Shown here: in pieces, positions 27,301 to 37,737 of the stretch
Numbering within the stretch: the stretch's first letter is position 1
Layout: every line of letters starts with the position of its first letter
Assembly (NCBI GenBank): GCA_008931825.1
Contig: QXVZ01009246.1
Coordinates: 1 to 64,000 of the forward strand
Source: Phallusia fumigata
Lineage: Eukaryota > Chordata > Ascidiacea > Phlebobranchia > Ascidiidae
Length of the DNA stretch: 64,000 nt
Reading direction: 5' to 3'
Notes under the pieces: generated by a model
Database searches by the model: none
What the model saw: the letters and a program-made list of their open reading frames with translations, nothing else
What the model was told of the DNA's origin: nothing
Position numbers and translations under genes: made by a program

Positions 27301-29423
27301 NNNNNNNNNNNNNNNNNNNNNNNNNNNNNNNNNNNNNNNNNNNNNNNNNNNNNNNNNNNNNNNNNNNNNNNNNNNNNNNNNNNNNNNNNNNNNNNNNNNN
27401 NNNNNNNNNNNNNNNNNNNNNNNNNNNNNNNNNNNNNNNNNNNNNNNNNNNNNNNNNNNNNNNNNNNNNNNNNNNNNNNNNNNNNNNNNNNNNNNNNNNN
27501 NNNNNNNNNNNNNNNNNNNNNNNNNNNNNNNNNNNNNNNNNNNNNNNNNNNNNNNNNNNNNNNNNNNNNNNNNNNNNNNNNNNNNNNNNNNNNNNNNNNN
27601 NNNNNNNNNNNNNNNNNNNNNNNNNNNNNNNNNNNNNNNNNNNNNNNNNNNNNNNNNNNNNNNNNNNNNNNNNNNNNNNNNNNNNNNNNNNNNNNNNNNN
27701 NNNNNNNNNNNNNNNNNNNNNNNNNNNNNNNNNNNNNNNNNNNNNNNNNNNNNNNNNNNNNNNNNNNNNNNNNNNNNNNNNNNNNNNNNNNNNNNNNNNN
27801 NNNNNNNNNNNNNNNNNNNNNNNNNNNNNNNNNNNNNNNNNNNNNNNNNNNNNNNNNNNNNNNNNNNNNNNNNNNNNNNNNNNNNNNNNNNNNNNNNNNN
27901 NNNNNNNNNNNNNNNNNNNNNNNNNNNNNNNNNNNNNNNNNNNNNNNNNNNNNNNNNNNNNNNNNNTTTGACGAGCATGCTTGAGGTATTTTAAAGAAAC
28001 AATAAAATAGCTGCTATATTTTAATGCTCTATAACTGAAATGTGTTTAATGGTACAGGCATCTCACCTTGAACTTCTTCGAATTTTAGCTAGGCATCATT
28101 CAATGTTTAGGTCGATTTAAAAGTGACATTACAAATGATTTGGTTGGGTTTGGCAAATGTGTTTCTGCTCTCCCATGGTGCGTTTCACCTGTTGTTTTCT
28201 TGTCGTTTTTCAAAATTGTTTTTAATTTAAAATTTGTTTTCTAACTTACACTTCACTACATATATTTTCAGTATTTATGGGTTTACTTCCTTAAGGGGAC
28301 ACATATTGTTTTTTCTCTGTTTGTTTGATTTTTCTTGTTTTTTTCTGCCATGTCCATGTCATTTTGTCATGAAGTATTTGGCGAATTTGCATGAAACTTT
28401 AAAAGCTGGTAGATATGTTCATGAAGTTGTGCCATCTGTTTCATTTGATGCCATAGCCCCATTGGTTAGCCCCCTAAAATGAGTCAAATTGTTAAACAAT
28501 GTCGGAATTACCTGAAATTTGGACAGTTTGTTAAACATGTCAGTGTGATGTATCGAATTAAAAATTGGATACCATAACCCCACTGATTACCCCGCTAGCC
28601 CCCTAAGGAGGGTCAAATTACAAAGTAATGTCCGAATTGCATGAAATTTATACAGTTTGTACAACCTGTCAGTGTGATGTATCTAATTAATAATTTGACA
28701 CCATAGCCCTATGGGTTACCCTGCTAGCCCCCTAATATGGATCAAATTATTAAACGATGTCTAAATTGAATAAAATTCACACAGTTTATAAAACATGCCA
28801 GTGTGGTGTATTAGATTAATAATTTGACTCCATATCCCCAGTGGTTACCCCACTAGCCTCCTAAAATGGGTCAGATTATTAATCAATGTTTAAATTGGAT
28901 GAAATTCACACAGTTTGTAGAACATGCCATCGTGGTGAATGGATTTCTTTGTTTGAACTTATAGCCCCACAAATTCCCCTGTTAGCCCCCTGGAATGGGT
29001 CAGTTTTTTTATAGTCACCGACTCAACTGATTTACATGAAACTTATTTAAAATATCTGCTACAATTTGAACATGTATCCATTCATTTCCGCCTGCAGAAA
29101 CAATCATGCCTTTAAAAGCCTAAGTAACTGTGGGACCCAATGTAAAATAATGTAGTGAATATATACCCTTTATAAATTGAGTAATAATGTATGTGGAATG
29201 GCAATATGGTGAAAGTCACCCTACTAGTTTAATTTAGTTTAGTAAAAGTAGCAACTTATTGACCACTGATTTGAATGTTTTAAGGTTGTTTGCTCACTTG
29301 CTGGTGATGCTTACTGAAATTCGTCAGTTGGTTGCTGATCATGTGCTCCTTGTGGAAAGTCTTGGAGAAATGCGACACTTCTATCCTCCACTCATCAAAG
29401 AAATCTTTCAAGATCTCCACTAG
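15345..29423 (+). CDS. PPAR: Peroxisome proliferator-activated receptor (PPAR) nuclear receptor, 11 coding exons
   Basis: Exons: 15345-15459, 17152-17243, 17528-17666, 20609-20829, 21151-21238, 21517-22205, 22510-22638, 24895-25017, 25496-25613, 25686-25788, 29285-29423; all GT-AG, frame kept, 651 residues. An in-frame TAA two codons upstream supports the ATG. DNA-binding domain about 47-112: first finger ending CEGCKGFFRR, second finger with the short Cys-x3-Cys D-box (CKQMC), a hallmark of PPARs, then [13 protein letters not shown] and AIRFGRMP. Hinge about 190-448 is long and Ser-rich (exon 6). Ligand domain 450-651 with [31 protein letters not shown], and AF-2 helix [10 protein letters not shown] at the C-terminus. 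Known: PPARs are nuclear fatty-acid sensors that pair with RXR on DR1 sites. Odd: 651 residues against about 470-505 in vertebrates, and three pocket residues differ (see findings). Intron 10 holds a gap of n's (26972-27966) and repeats; no exon appears to be missing. Confidence 0.95.
15848..16763 (+). repeat. Dispersed repeat family with ~128-bp tandem monomers, near-complete copy (PPAR intron 1)
   Basis: Starts with the small palindrome GGGTCCCCTTCCTGAAGGGG, followed by a poly-T/C tract (about 15890-15935), a head unit (GGATTTGGATGAAACTTTCA, then CAGCTGGTAGATATGG), tandem monomers starting at 16053, 16181, 16309 and 16437 (period 128), and a unique tail CCTGCAGAAACAATCATG to GTGAAAGCCACCCTTCTAG. 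Each monomer carries AGCCCCAGTGGTTACCCCGC and GAATTGGATGAAATTT. Head and monomers are diverged versions of one unit. The tail may form a small hairpin (GGTG/CACC) followed by CTAG and T, which recalls Helitron 3' ends, but no TC 5' end is visible. No protein recognised. Confidence 0.75.
22653..24307 (+). repeat. 128-bp-monomer repeat family, copy in PPAR intron 7, with n-joined duplication
   Basis: Begins GGGACCCCTTCATTTTTTTT, has diverged monomers through 22.9-24.1 kb and the family tail ending GTGAAAGCCACCCTTTTAG at 24307. The n at 23134 separates two partial versions: 22761-22800 recurs at 23135-23174 and 22880-23130 recurs at about 23460-23715, so part of the length is probably assembly duplication. 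The first version carries a Met/Cys-containing frame by chance only. Confidence 0.65.
24520..24793. mobile_element. Decayed hAT-like element (CAGGGGTGGGCAAAC end)
   Basis: Left end CAGGGGTGGGCAAACTTG at 24520 and an internal palindrome GAGCCGCATGCGGCTC near 24755-24770 are typical of hAT non-autonomous elements whose right end reads the complement of the left. The right end here (around GGTTTTTCCCCAG) is diverged and no target duplication is clear. It lies in PPAR intron 7, 100 bp before exon 8. Confidence 0.5.
26605..29227 (+). repeat. 128-bp-monomer repeat family, copy in PPAR intron 10, interrupted by a gap
   Basis: Head AAGGGGACACATATTG at 26605 and again near 28296; monomers with CCATAGCCCCATTGGTTAGC; tail ending GTGAAAGTCACCCTACTAG at 29227. 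Sequence left of the gap (about 26276-26971) is repeated right of it (27967-28790), the right version having one extra monomer. The gap therefore probably separates two allelic or overlapping versions of the same locus, and the real intron may be about 1.7 kb shorter. Confidence 0.65.
26972..27966. other. Assembly gap (run of n)
   Basis: 995 undetermined bases. The open frames that span it carry no information. It falls within PPAR intron 10, between exons that join in frame without it. Confidence 0.98.
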
Positions 29424-31985
29424 AAGTTCATCTGTTTGTTCCTGCAATCTTGTTTCTGTAAAACCTGGCAATATAATTGCCAAGCAGTGTTGGCTGCTAT
29501 AAGAGCAAATTCAATCATCCATCAACAATCCAACTAGATCAGTGGTTCCCAACTATTTTGCGACAGTGTGCCACTTGGTGGTAATGCACTGTCTCTGGCA
29601 TCACCTAGTTTCGGAGAAAGTCATTTCAATCAGTTAACTATTTTATTTTCTCAATCAAATAATTTAAATTCAGTGAACAATACGTGTTAATCCCAACAGT
29701 TGGAAAACACTAAACTAGACATTAAAATGACCCAGAATTTGAAAATGACTGTATATGCTTGATCACCATGTTGTTGCAAGGTTATAGTTTCTAATCCCAT
29801 CTTAGCCTATGTGTTTCCTCAAGTAAAAAGCTGTTACAAAATTGCTTAACGCCAACATGGTTTGAAAACTTGTACAATAAAAGTGTTGGGTTAGATAAAC
29901 TGTTCCAAACCTTTTTTGATACATTCCCCCATTTGCTATTTGCTTCATATTCCTTCCCTAATGGACAAGAATTGGTGTAAAGTAATATTAAAAGATATGT
30001 AACCACTGGTCTACCTAAAAGAAATACTACACATTAATAACAAGAAAATTAACTCTTAAATAAAATTCCTCTCCGGTTGGGAACCACAATGTATCTGGTA
30101 GTACATAAAATGGGTAAATCCAGTGTAGAGCAATGTCCTTTTTGTTTTAATTACAACTTGGACAGTTGTACACTTTGTATGTTTATTTCTGGTTAGCGTT
30201 TTCTCATGTGCTTTAACTCTTTGTATCACTGGAAACTGCCAAACTCCTTGATGCACTTGTTTTGGCAATGGTCTTGCTGAGAAAAGAAAGGGGTTTAAAA
30301 ATTACAGTATCAATTAAAAAAGACTTGGGGCTGGGGTAAAATTAAAATGCTGTTCCACTAAAATAAGGTTTAGTAAAACTTACAAACCAAAAAGTAGCAG
30401 GATAAAATCTTTTGTTACAACTGTGGACACAGTGCATCTATTTGGCTGGAAGACAATTATATTGGTTTTGCCACAGTTCCTTGAGCCCTTTTCTGTACAT
30501 TGTTCCTCACAAGTTCCCTTCAATGCTCAGGTGTATTTGTACCATTATTTTGTTTCATTGTGATTTTTTTCATATTGGCCTTCTATTGTTGTTCACCACC
30601 TTCAATGTGATGTTTTGTAAGATATTTCAAGCTCAGTGATAATTTTATTTTGTTTTTAACCATGGTAAACTTGTGACCATTTCGATGGTCATTAGCACTG
30701 AAGCTTCCATATTTCGCTTTTTTGATTTTAGGATAAGCCTATGTTGGAGTTACTCTTAAAAACAGTCGCAGCAGGCATTGTTAATACTAAAAACTGACAG
30801 AATGAATGTTTCCTGTTATGGTGCTTATTTGTTTGTTGTTTATTAGGTGTAAAATTTGAGTCCAGTGGTGAAAAAAGCAAACGGTTTTGAAAGTTGTATC
30901 TAATATTCGGTGCTTTAATGTCTAAAACTTTACAATTATTCACCTAAACAATAATTTTACTGTAAATGCATTTAGAAAGCAACTTAATTTTTTTTTAATT
31001 GAGTGTTTGCTCAGTTTATAGTGACGTTTTTTTAATAAATTTGATTTGTGGTTTGTTGGCAAAAGAAGTTGTGCCTGTTAAAGTTTACAAAATAAGACCA
31101 AAACTGACCTTTTCTTAAAAATCAGGAGACATGAAACTACTCAAGCAATATTAAAGCAGAGTAATTTTTCCCTCCTTAAACAGGGTTTAACACAAACTTT
31201 AAAAAGGTCATGTAATGTAGCTTGCAGCAGATTTTGGACCACTGAGAATTAAAAAGGTATTTTGCATTTCTGTGGGTTTATACAGGCTCAAGTTAAGTTA
31301 TGTTTCTTAAAAAGCAGTAAATAGTGAAAACAAACATGAGAAAATCCATATCTGGAACTTTGTTACTTGTGTGGATGAAAACCATAAAAATCAGGACTTG
31401 TTTTTTTGCAGTCAGTACTGAAGGTAAAATTACTACTATAACATCATAACTTGAAAGCTACACCTCGTTGAAGTATTTGATGTGCCTTTACTTTTTATTC
31501 AGACAAAAGTTTTCAAGCCTATTGTATTCAAAATTGTCAGAGTAAGGCACACGTATAAAAAATTATAATTTTTAAAAACTTACTTTGAGGCAACAAAAAT
31601 TGTTTATTATCAGGGATTTTTTATTGTTTTTATCCTGTTCCCAACATGTTTGGGATTAACATCTACCTAAAAAGAACAATCATGCTTTATATTTGATGAT
31701 TAAACAGCATCTGACATCAAAAAGGAAAATAGCAATATAATGTTGACTCTCTTGACAAAGTTATAGAACACATGTGCAAACATTTGTTTTGTGATTTTTA
31801 GTTGGTTTGCAAAACACAAAAAAAATAAAAATAGTCTTGAGTTTTGAATAACTTTAACAGCCATGTTTCCAACATTGTACTTTTTAAAGCTGTCCTACTA
31901 AAGCAATCAAAGTAAGGCTAAAGGCAGCAAAACAATAATGAAATACACACAAACAATATGTTACCAAGTAAAGGGTAAGTCTTGT
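29424..31985. other. PPAR 3' flank and intergenic
   Basis: Holds a MITE at 29540-29712, an AATAAA near 29876 that could serve PPAR or simply be chance in AT-rich DNA, and otherwise nothing I can assign. The VAMP4 3' UTR probably occupies the last few hundred bases on the other strand. Confidence 0.4.
29540..29712. mobile_element. hAT-type MITE with 8-bp target duplication
   Basis: 173-bp element beginning CAGTGGTTCCCAACTATTTTG and ending with the diverged complement CAACAGTTGGAAAACACTA. Flanking 8-mers AACTAGAT (29532-29539) and AACTAGAC (29713-29720) differ at one position. Inserted about 115 bp after the PPAR stop codon, so probably transcribed within its 3' UTR. Confidence 0.7.
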
Positions 31986-32248
31986 TTACAGAAGAATTGC
32001 AGCACCATACATGTACAAAATGCAAAATACATTACAATAAAACTGTTTCGTCGTCATCTGTGTACTGAAAAGTAACATAAAAGTGGCCTTCTCTGTGGAC
32101 AGCAAACAATTTAGATTGTCAGACTGTCTGCCATGATGTATTGCACTTAACAGGTAATAATGCTTTATTTTCCGACACAATTCAACCCCCATCTTGGTCC
32201 ACAGTGTGTAGGTAAAAAGTGCATCAATAAACCTGATCAAATGTGGCA

Positions 32249-35200
32249 TCATTTTTTCAGTGCAACAGACAAAATGATTATGAGTAAAATAATGGCAAGT
32301 ACAATCCCAATGACCAGTTTTGTTTTAAAGTTGTTCCACCACATTTGTTTTCGCAGCCTTGTTGCACGTGAATTAAAGTTGGTGGCAGCATCGGCAAGGT
32401 TTTCTGACTTGTCCTGCAACAACAGATAGTCAGTTACAGTTAAAGACACCAATTTGTTTCAAAGGTGTGCTTGCTACTTTTTGCTAGGACAATTAAACTA
32501 GAAGGATGTCATTTTCCATGTTGTCATTGTACATAAACTATGACCCCTCAAATGATATTTTCACTTTATATTATTTTAACATTTTATAACATAATTGTTT
32601 CAAAAGCACAAACATTTAGGTCACCAAATTGATAATTGGTAGTAATGTTGAAATGACTAGGTCAGATTTACATTCAGAATAAAAAGGATACATTTGCAAC
32701 CCAAACAAATCATTTGTAATGTCATGGTAATGATAGTCTTCATGTCAAAGGCATGAGTTAAACTCCCCAACTCACCCCACGCTAACCAATTTATGTGCCT
32801 AAGGTCCCAAGCGTTGTATGAAAATTATACATTGCTTATTTGCTGTTTTTAAAAAATGGATGAAATAAAATGATCATATGTGTTGTTGGACATACATTTT
32901 TGAACCTATTTGAATTAGATATATTCAGCATAAACTTGCCTGCAAATCTTCAAGTCTTTCCCCTCTGTCCATGACCTTACCGATGTTGGTTTGCATCACG
33001 TCAACCACTTCATTTACTTGGCTTTGTACACGCTTTACCTGCAAAGAAAGTTAAATTACTCATAATCTCACAAATGCAAGAGATTGCTTGGGATAATAGT
33101 ATTGCTTGCAGCAACTTGACAGTGCAAACAGTGTTTGCGATTTATTGAAGTTAAGTGTAGTAACTAGAATGGTGGCTTTCACTACATTAACAAACCACAT
33201 AAACTATAACCCAATTTTTTAAAAATATCATAAAATATATTTATGACATTATTTTAGATTTCGTCCTATAGCATTGACTCGGACTTGCTGACTTGAGAGT
33301 TTTTACTTTATACTTGGATTTGGACTTGTAGTTTTTACTTCAGTTTCGTATAGTTTAGTTTTCTGTTTCCACAGAACTGCTGCAAATATTTCAATTGTAA
33401 AAGACAAAGTCTCAAAATTCAACATCTCCCTCCACCACTATTGAGTCTTGTAAGGCGAGTTTGAAGGCAAGTCAAACTTTAGGCCCTTGGGGTTTGAGTC
33501 TTGCTAAAGTCTCAGTGAAGGGATGGATGAAAAATTTTTGTCTGCGCCACTTTTCTAAGAGCAAAAGGGTATGTGAATACCAGACGGCGGCCAATTTTAA
33601 ATGAAGAACATTTTTGTTGGTTGCAACCATGACATTGCGGTTTTAAAATCTTCAAATCTGAGGTTAAGTCAAGTCTCTGGTGTGACGAGTCGAAGTCAAG
33701 TCAATATATGCCCGCTTAAGGAAAAGGAGCCATAATTAACGCTTGTGTTAAAAAGGTTTGAATAAAATTTTCTTTGGACTTGATCAAACAAGCATGTAAG
33801 TCCAATGCTCTGCTGGAAACTAAACTTCATACAATTTTTGGAAGGACTAAGACTAACCACCCATGTCCGGAAAAAGGGTGGCAGTGGCAGGAATACTGCA
33901 GATTGTCTGCTGATACCCCAGATTGGAAAGAATGACCTGCGCGGAGGATTTATCCTCCGCGCAATCTCTTGGTTTTTAGCCTATAATCCGCGCACTTTCG
34001 GTGATTTTAGTACAAATCCGCGCACAATTTTACAATCCGCGCACAATCTTCACCAACTGCTTTATATTGTAAATAGATGATTTATTTGCGAAAAANTTAT
34101 GAGTAAAATAATGGCAAGTACAATCCCAATGACTAGTTTTGTTTTAAAGTTGTTCCACCACATTTGTTTTCGCAGCCTTGTTGCACGTGAATTAAAGTTG
34201 GTGGCAGCATCAGCAAGGTTTTCTGACTTGTCCTGCAACAACAGATAGTCAGTTACAGTTAAAGACACCAATTTGTTTCAAAGGATGTGCTACTTTTTGC
34301 TAGGACAATTAAACTAGAAGGATGTCATCTCCCATGCTGTCATTATACATAAACTATGACCCCTCAAATGATATTTTCACTTTATATTATTTTAACATTT
34401 TACAACATAATTGTTTCAGAAGCACAAACATTTAGGTCACCAAATTAATTGGTAGTAATGTTAAAATGACTAGGTCAAATCTAAATTCAGAATAAAAAGA
34501 TACATTTGCAGAATCCAAACAAATCATTTGTAATGTCATGGAAATGATAGTCTTCCTGTCAAAGGCATGATTTAAACTCCCCAACTCACCCCACGCTAAC
34601 CAATTTATGTGCCTAAGGTCCCAAGCGTTGTATGAAAATTATACATTGCTTATTTCCTGTTTTTTTAAAAAAGATCAAATGAAAAGATCATATGTGTTGT
34701 TGGACATACATTTTTGAACCTATTTAAAATAGATATATTTAGTATAAACTCGCCTGCAAATCTTCAAGTCTTTCCCCTCTGTCCATGACCTTACCGATGT
34801 TGGTTTGCATCACGTCAACCACTTCATTTACTTGGCTTTGCACACGCTTTACCTGCAAAGAAAGTTAAATTACTCATAGTCTCACAAATGCAAGAGATTG
34901 CTTGGGATAATAGTATTGCTTGCAGCAACTTGACAGTGCAAACAGTGTTTGCGATTTATTGAAGTTAAGTGTAGTAACTAGAATGGTGGCTTTCACTATA
35001 TTGACAAACCACATAAACTATAACCCAATTTTTTAAAAATATCATAAAATATATTTATGACATCATTTTAGATTTCGTCCTATAGCATTGACTCGGACTT
35101 GCTGACTTGAGAGTTTTTACTTTATACTTGGATTTGGACTTGTAGTTTTTACAGACAAGTCCAACTTCAGTTTCAGATAGTTTAGTTTTCTGTTTCCGCA

Positions 35201-36006
35201 GAACTGCGGCAAATATTTCAATTGTAAAAGACAAGGTCTCAAAATTCAACATCTCCCTCCACCACTATTGAGTCTTGTAAGGCGAGTTTCAAGGCAAGTC
35301 AAACTTTAGGCCCTTGGGGTTCGAGTCTTGCTAAAGTCTCAGTGAAGGGATGGATGAAAAAATTTTGGTTGCGCCACTTTTTTAAGAGCAAAAGGGTATG
35401 TGAATACCAGACGGCGCCCAATTTTAAATGAAGAAAATTTTTGTTGGTTGCAACCATGTCATTGCGGTTTTAAAATCTTCAAGTCTGAGGTTAAGTCAAG
35501 TCTCTGGTGTGACGAGTCGAAGTCAAGTCAATATATGCCGGCTTAAGGAAAAGGAGCCATAATTAACGCTTGTGTTATAAAAGTTTGAATAAAATTTTCT
35601 TTGGACTTGGTCAAACAAGCATGTAAGTCCAATGCTCTGCTTGAAACTGAACTTCATACAATTTTTGGAAGGACTAAGACTAACCACCCATGTCCGGAAA
35701 AAGGGTGGCAGTGGCAGGAATACTGCAGATTGTCTGCTGATACCTAAGAAAACCCTGCTGTTTTCAATTTACCGCTTCAAACATGATAACTACACTATGT
35801 GACTTTAAAAAAATCAATAAACAGATTACAGCTGTCATTAACTTCCACTACACAATCTAAAAGCAATTGCAGATAAGGCTTAGAGGTACCTTGTCATTTG
35901 CTGAAGATGGACCTTTTAAAAAGAAATCATCATCTGATTCAAAATCATCCAAAAGCGCAACTCGCTCTGTGTTTGTTCGTCCTTTGTTGTATCGTGCATC
36001 AGACAT
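32249..36006 (-). CDS. VAMP4: VAMP4-like R-SNARE, three coding exons (exons 2-3 present twice)
   Basis: Exon 1 35890-36006, exon 2 34754-34852 (second copy 32940-33038), exon 3 32249-32413 (second, truncated copy 34097-34232). Joined in phase 0 they give 126 residues. N-terminus ends in an acidic stretch and DDDFFLKGPSSANDK, like the DFFLRGPS of human VAMP4; SNARE motif VKRVQSQVNEVVDVMQTNIG then VMDRGERLEDLQ with the zero-layer Arg, then DKSENLADAATNF; the QMWWNNFK juxtamembrane and a single C-terminal membrane anchor (LVIGIVLAIILLIIILSVAL). Known: VAMP4 is a trans-Golgi/endosome R-SNARE (human 141 residues). The donor after exon 2 is GC (GCAAGT; GCGAGT in the other copy). The duplication is probably an assembly artefact; one copy of each exon suffices. 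Head-to-head with NUBP1, 582 bp between start codons. Confidence 0.93.
33918..34095. repeat. Palindrome and AATCCGCGCAC repeats at the duplication junction
   Basis: Contains a perfect 11-bp inverted repeat GCGCGGAGGAT-tt-ATCCTCCGCGC (33939-33962), followed by four AATCCGCGC(A) units in about 100 bp. It is GC-rich for this window and present on only one side of the VAMP4 duplication. A related AATCCGCGCATAAA occurs near 50987. It may be a small mobile element end or a chimeric read. Confidence 0.5.
34097..35744. repeat. 1.65-kb direct duplication of 32278-33917, joined at a single n
   Basis: The two segments share exons 2-3 of VAMP4, both introns and flanking sequence at a few percent divergence with small indels. 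The n at 34096 breaks the second copy inside exon 3. Between the copies, 33918-34095 has no counterpart. The divergence level, the n and the broken exon point to two haplotypes placed in series, not to a functional duplication. Confidence 0.75.
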
Positions 36007-36588
36007 AATATGAAATGCAACAAAGGCAATACAACCTCACCAAATATTAACCAACCTGTAAAAAGCATTAAATACTCTTATTAATAATTGACAATGTTCA
36101 ACAAAAGCAACAAAATTGCCATCTTAACGAAAACTACAGTTTTTAATCATAAACCACAGTTTGATTTATTATTACCAATGTATTATTAACAGTGACGACT
36201 CAAGAACAAAACATGAACATACGTAAGTCACACCATAGTAAACCTTTCGAAAAGTTCGTTTTTTGCACTGCACTGTCTGTAACTGCTGTCTGGAGCCCCA
36301 ACTCCCCACGTAGTATAAAAAATTGCCACGTCATGTGACTTTAAAAATGTTTGTTGAAGCCGTTGTCACAAACCTGTTGTGCAATTACAAATCATTCCTA
36401 GTTAACTTTTCTGATCACTTTCGACAGCACAATTAGAAACAAAATAACCTTTGTGTTTCTGTTTTCTTTTCAATCACTTACAGATATTGATTAGGGGAAA
36501 CCACCTGCCTCATTACTCAGCATTTTTGTTGCACATGATTTTGCAGTTTTGAAAACATTAGTGGGTGAGCTAAAAACGTATAACACTC
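36007..36588. promoter_or_regulatory. Shared VAMP4/NUBP1 intergenic region
   Basis: 582 bases between divergently transcribed starts; must hold both promoters and 5' UTRs. An acceptor-like tract ttttgcag ends at 36546, 42 bases before the NUBP1 ATG; with no obvious partner donor it could be a 5' UTR intron or spliced-leader trans-splice site, which tunicates use. Confidence 0.5.
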
Positions 36589-37737
36589 ATGGCGGACGTG
36601 CCAGAAGATGCTCCTGACCATTGCCCGGGAACACAGAGTAAAGATGCCGGAAAAGCTTCTGCCTGCGCAGGATGCCCGAACCAGAATATATGCGCAAGTG
36701 CACAACCTAAACTTCCTGATCCAGATCTTCCCAAAATAAAGGAAAGTCTGCTTGGAGTGCAGCACAAAATCTTGGTTTTGTCTGGAAAAGGCGGTGTTGG
36801 AAAAAGCACTGTTACAGCTCACTTAGCATATGCACTAAGTCAAGACACAGAAGCACATGTTGGAGTGCTTGATGTTGATATATGTGGTCCATCAATACCT
36901 AGAATAATGGGAGTGGTCAATGAGCAAGTGCACAGTAGTGGATCTGGATGGTCTCCTATCTATATTGAAGACAACCTTTGTGTCATGTCTCCTGGATTTC
37001 TTCTTGCGAGCCCAAAGGATGCTGTTATTTGGCGAGGGCCGAAGAAAAATGGCCTAATCAAGCAATTTCTAAGGGATGTGGATTGGGGGTCTTTGGACTA
37101 TTTGGTTGTTGATACACCACCAGGAACATCTGATGAACATTTATCAATTGTTCAGTTCCTTGCAATGGTAAGTGAGCATACTGCTTGACATCAAGCTTAT
37201 AGTTGGAATATAACACAACCCATAATTAAACTTGATTTTACCAGCTTGCTACTGCTCACACGTAATACTAGGGACATGGTTAAGTTTTTGGAAAATGGTT
37301 GTTTTAAACTTACCTGTGTTTTTATGTCCAATACACAGGCAGGAATTGATGGAGCAGTGATTGTGACCACTCCTCAAGAAGTAGCTTTGTCTGATGTGCG
37401 AAAAGAAATCAACTTCTGTAAGAAAGTTGGCATTCCAGTTGTGGGTATTATTGATAATATGAGTATCTTGGTATGCCCAAAGTGCAAAAACAGCTCAGTT
37501 ATTTTTCCACCCATTGCTGGTGGGGTAGAGAAAGTGGCAAAAGAAATGGGTATTCCATTTCTTGGAAGCATTCCGCTTGACCCACTGATTGGAAAATGCT
37601 GTGACAATGGACAATCTTACTTGGAGTCTTCCCCTGATTCCCCAGCGACAAAGGCATACATAAACATATGCAATAAGATGAAAAAGTTTTGTGATGAGGC
37701 CCAAACCAATGGAAACGATGAGATGGACACAACTTAA
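36589..37737 (+). CDS. NUBP1: Cytosolic Fe-S assembly P-loop NTPase NUBP1 (NBP35), two coding exons
   Basis: Exons 36589-37167 and 37339-37737, phase 0, 325 residues (human 320). N-terminal Cys motif [15 protein letters not shown] binds an iron-sulfur cluster; the deviant Walker [16 protein letters not shown] sits at about 65-79; [53 protein letters not shown] and [14 protein letters not shown] follow; the bridging cluster motif CPKC is in exon 2 ([11 protein letters not shown]). Known: with NUBP2 it forms the scaffold on which 4Fe-4S clusters are built for cytosolic and nuclear proteins. All family-critical cysteines and the P-loop lysines are present, so it should be functional. The ATG is preceded by a plausible short leader; the first residues [14 protein letters not shown] align with human MEEVPHDCPG. 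Confidence 0.97.

Noticed and set aside
26943-27978. Long open frames across the n-run
   Set aside because: They consist almost wholly of undetermined codons and reflect the gap only.
33160-33220. A further copy of the 128-bp-monomer family tail (CTAGAATGGTGGCTTTCACT)
   Set aside because: Only about 25 bases resemble the tail, and the next tail block is absent; too short to call.
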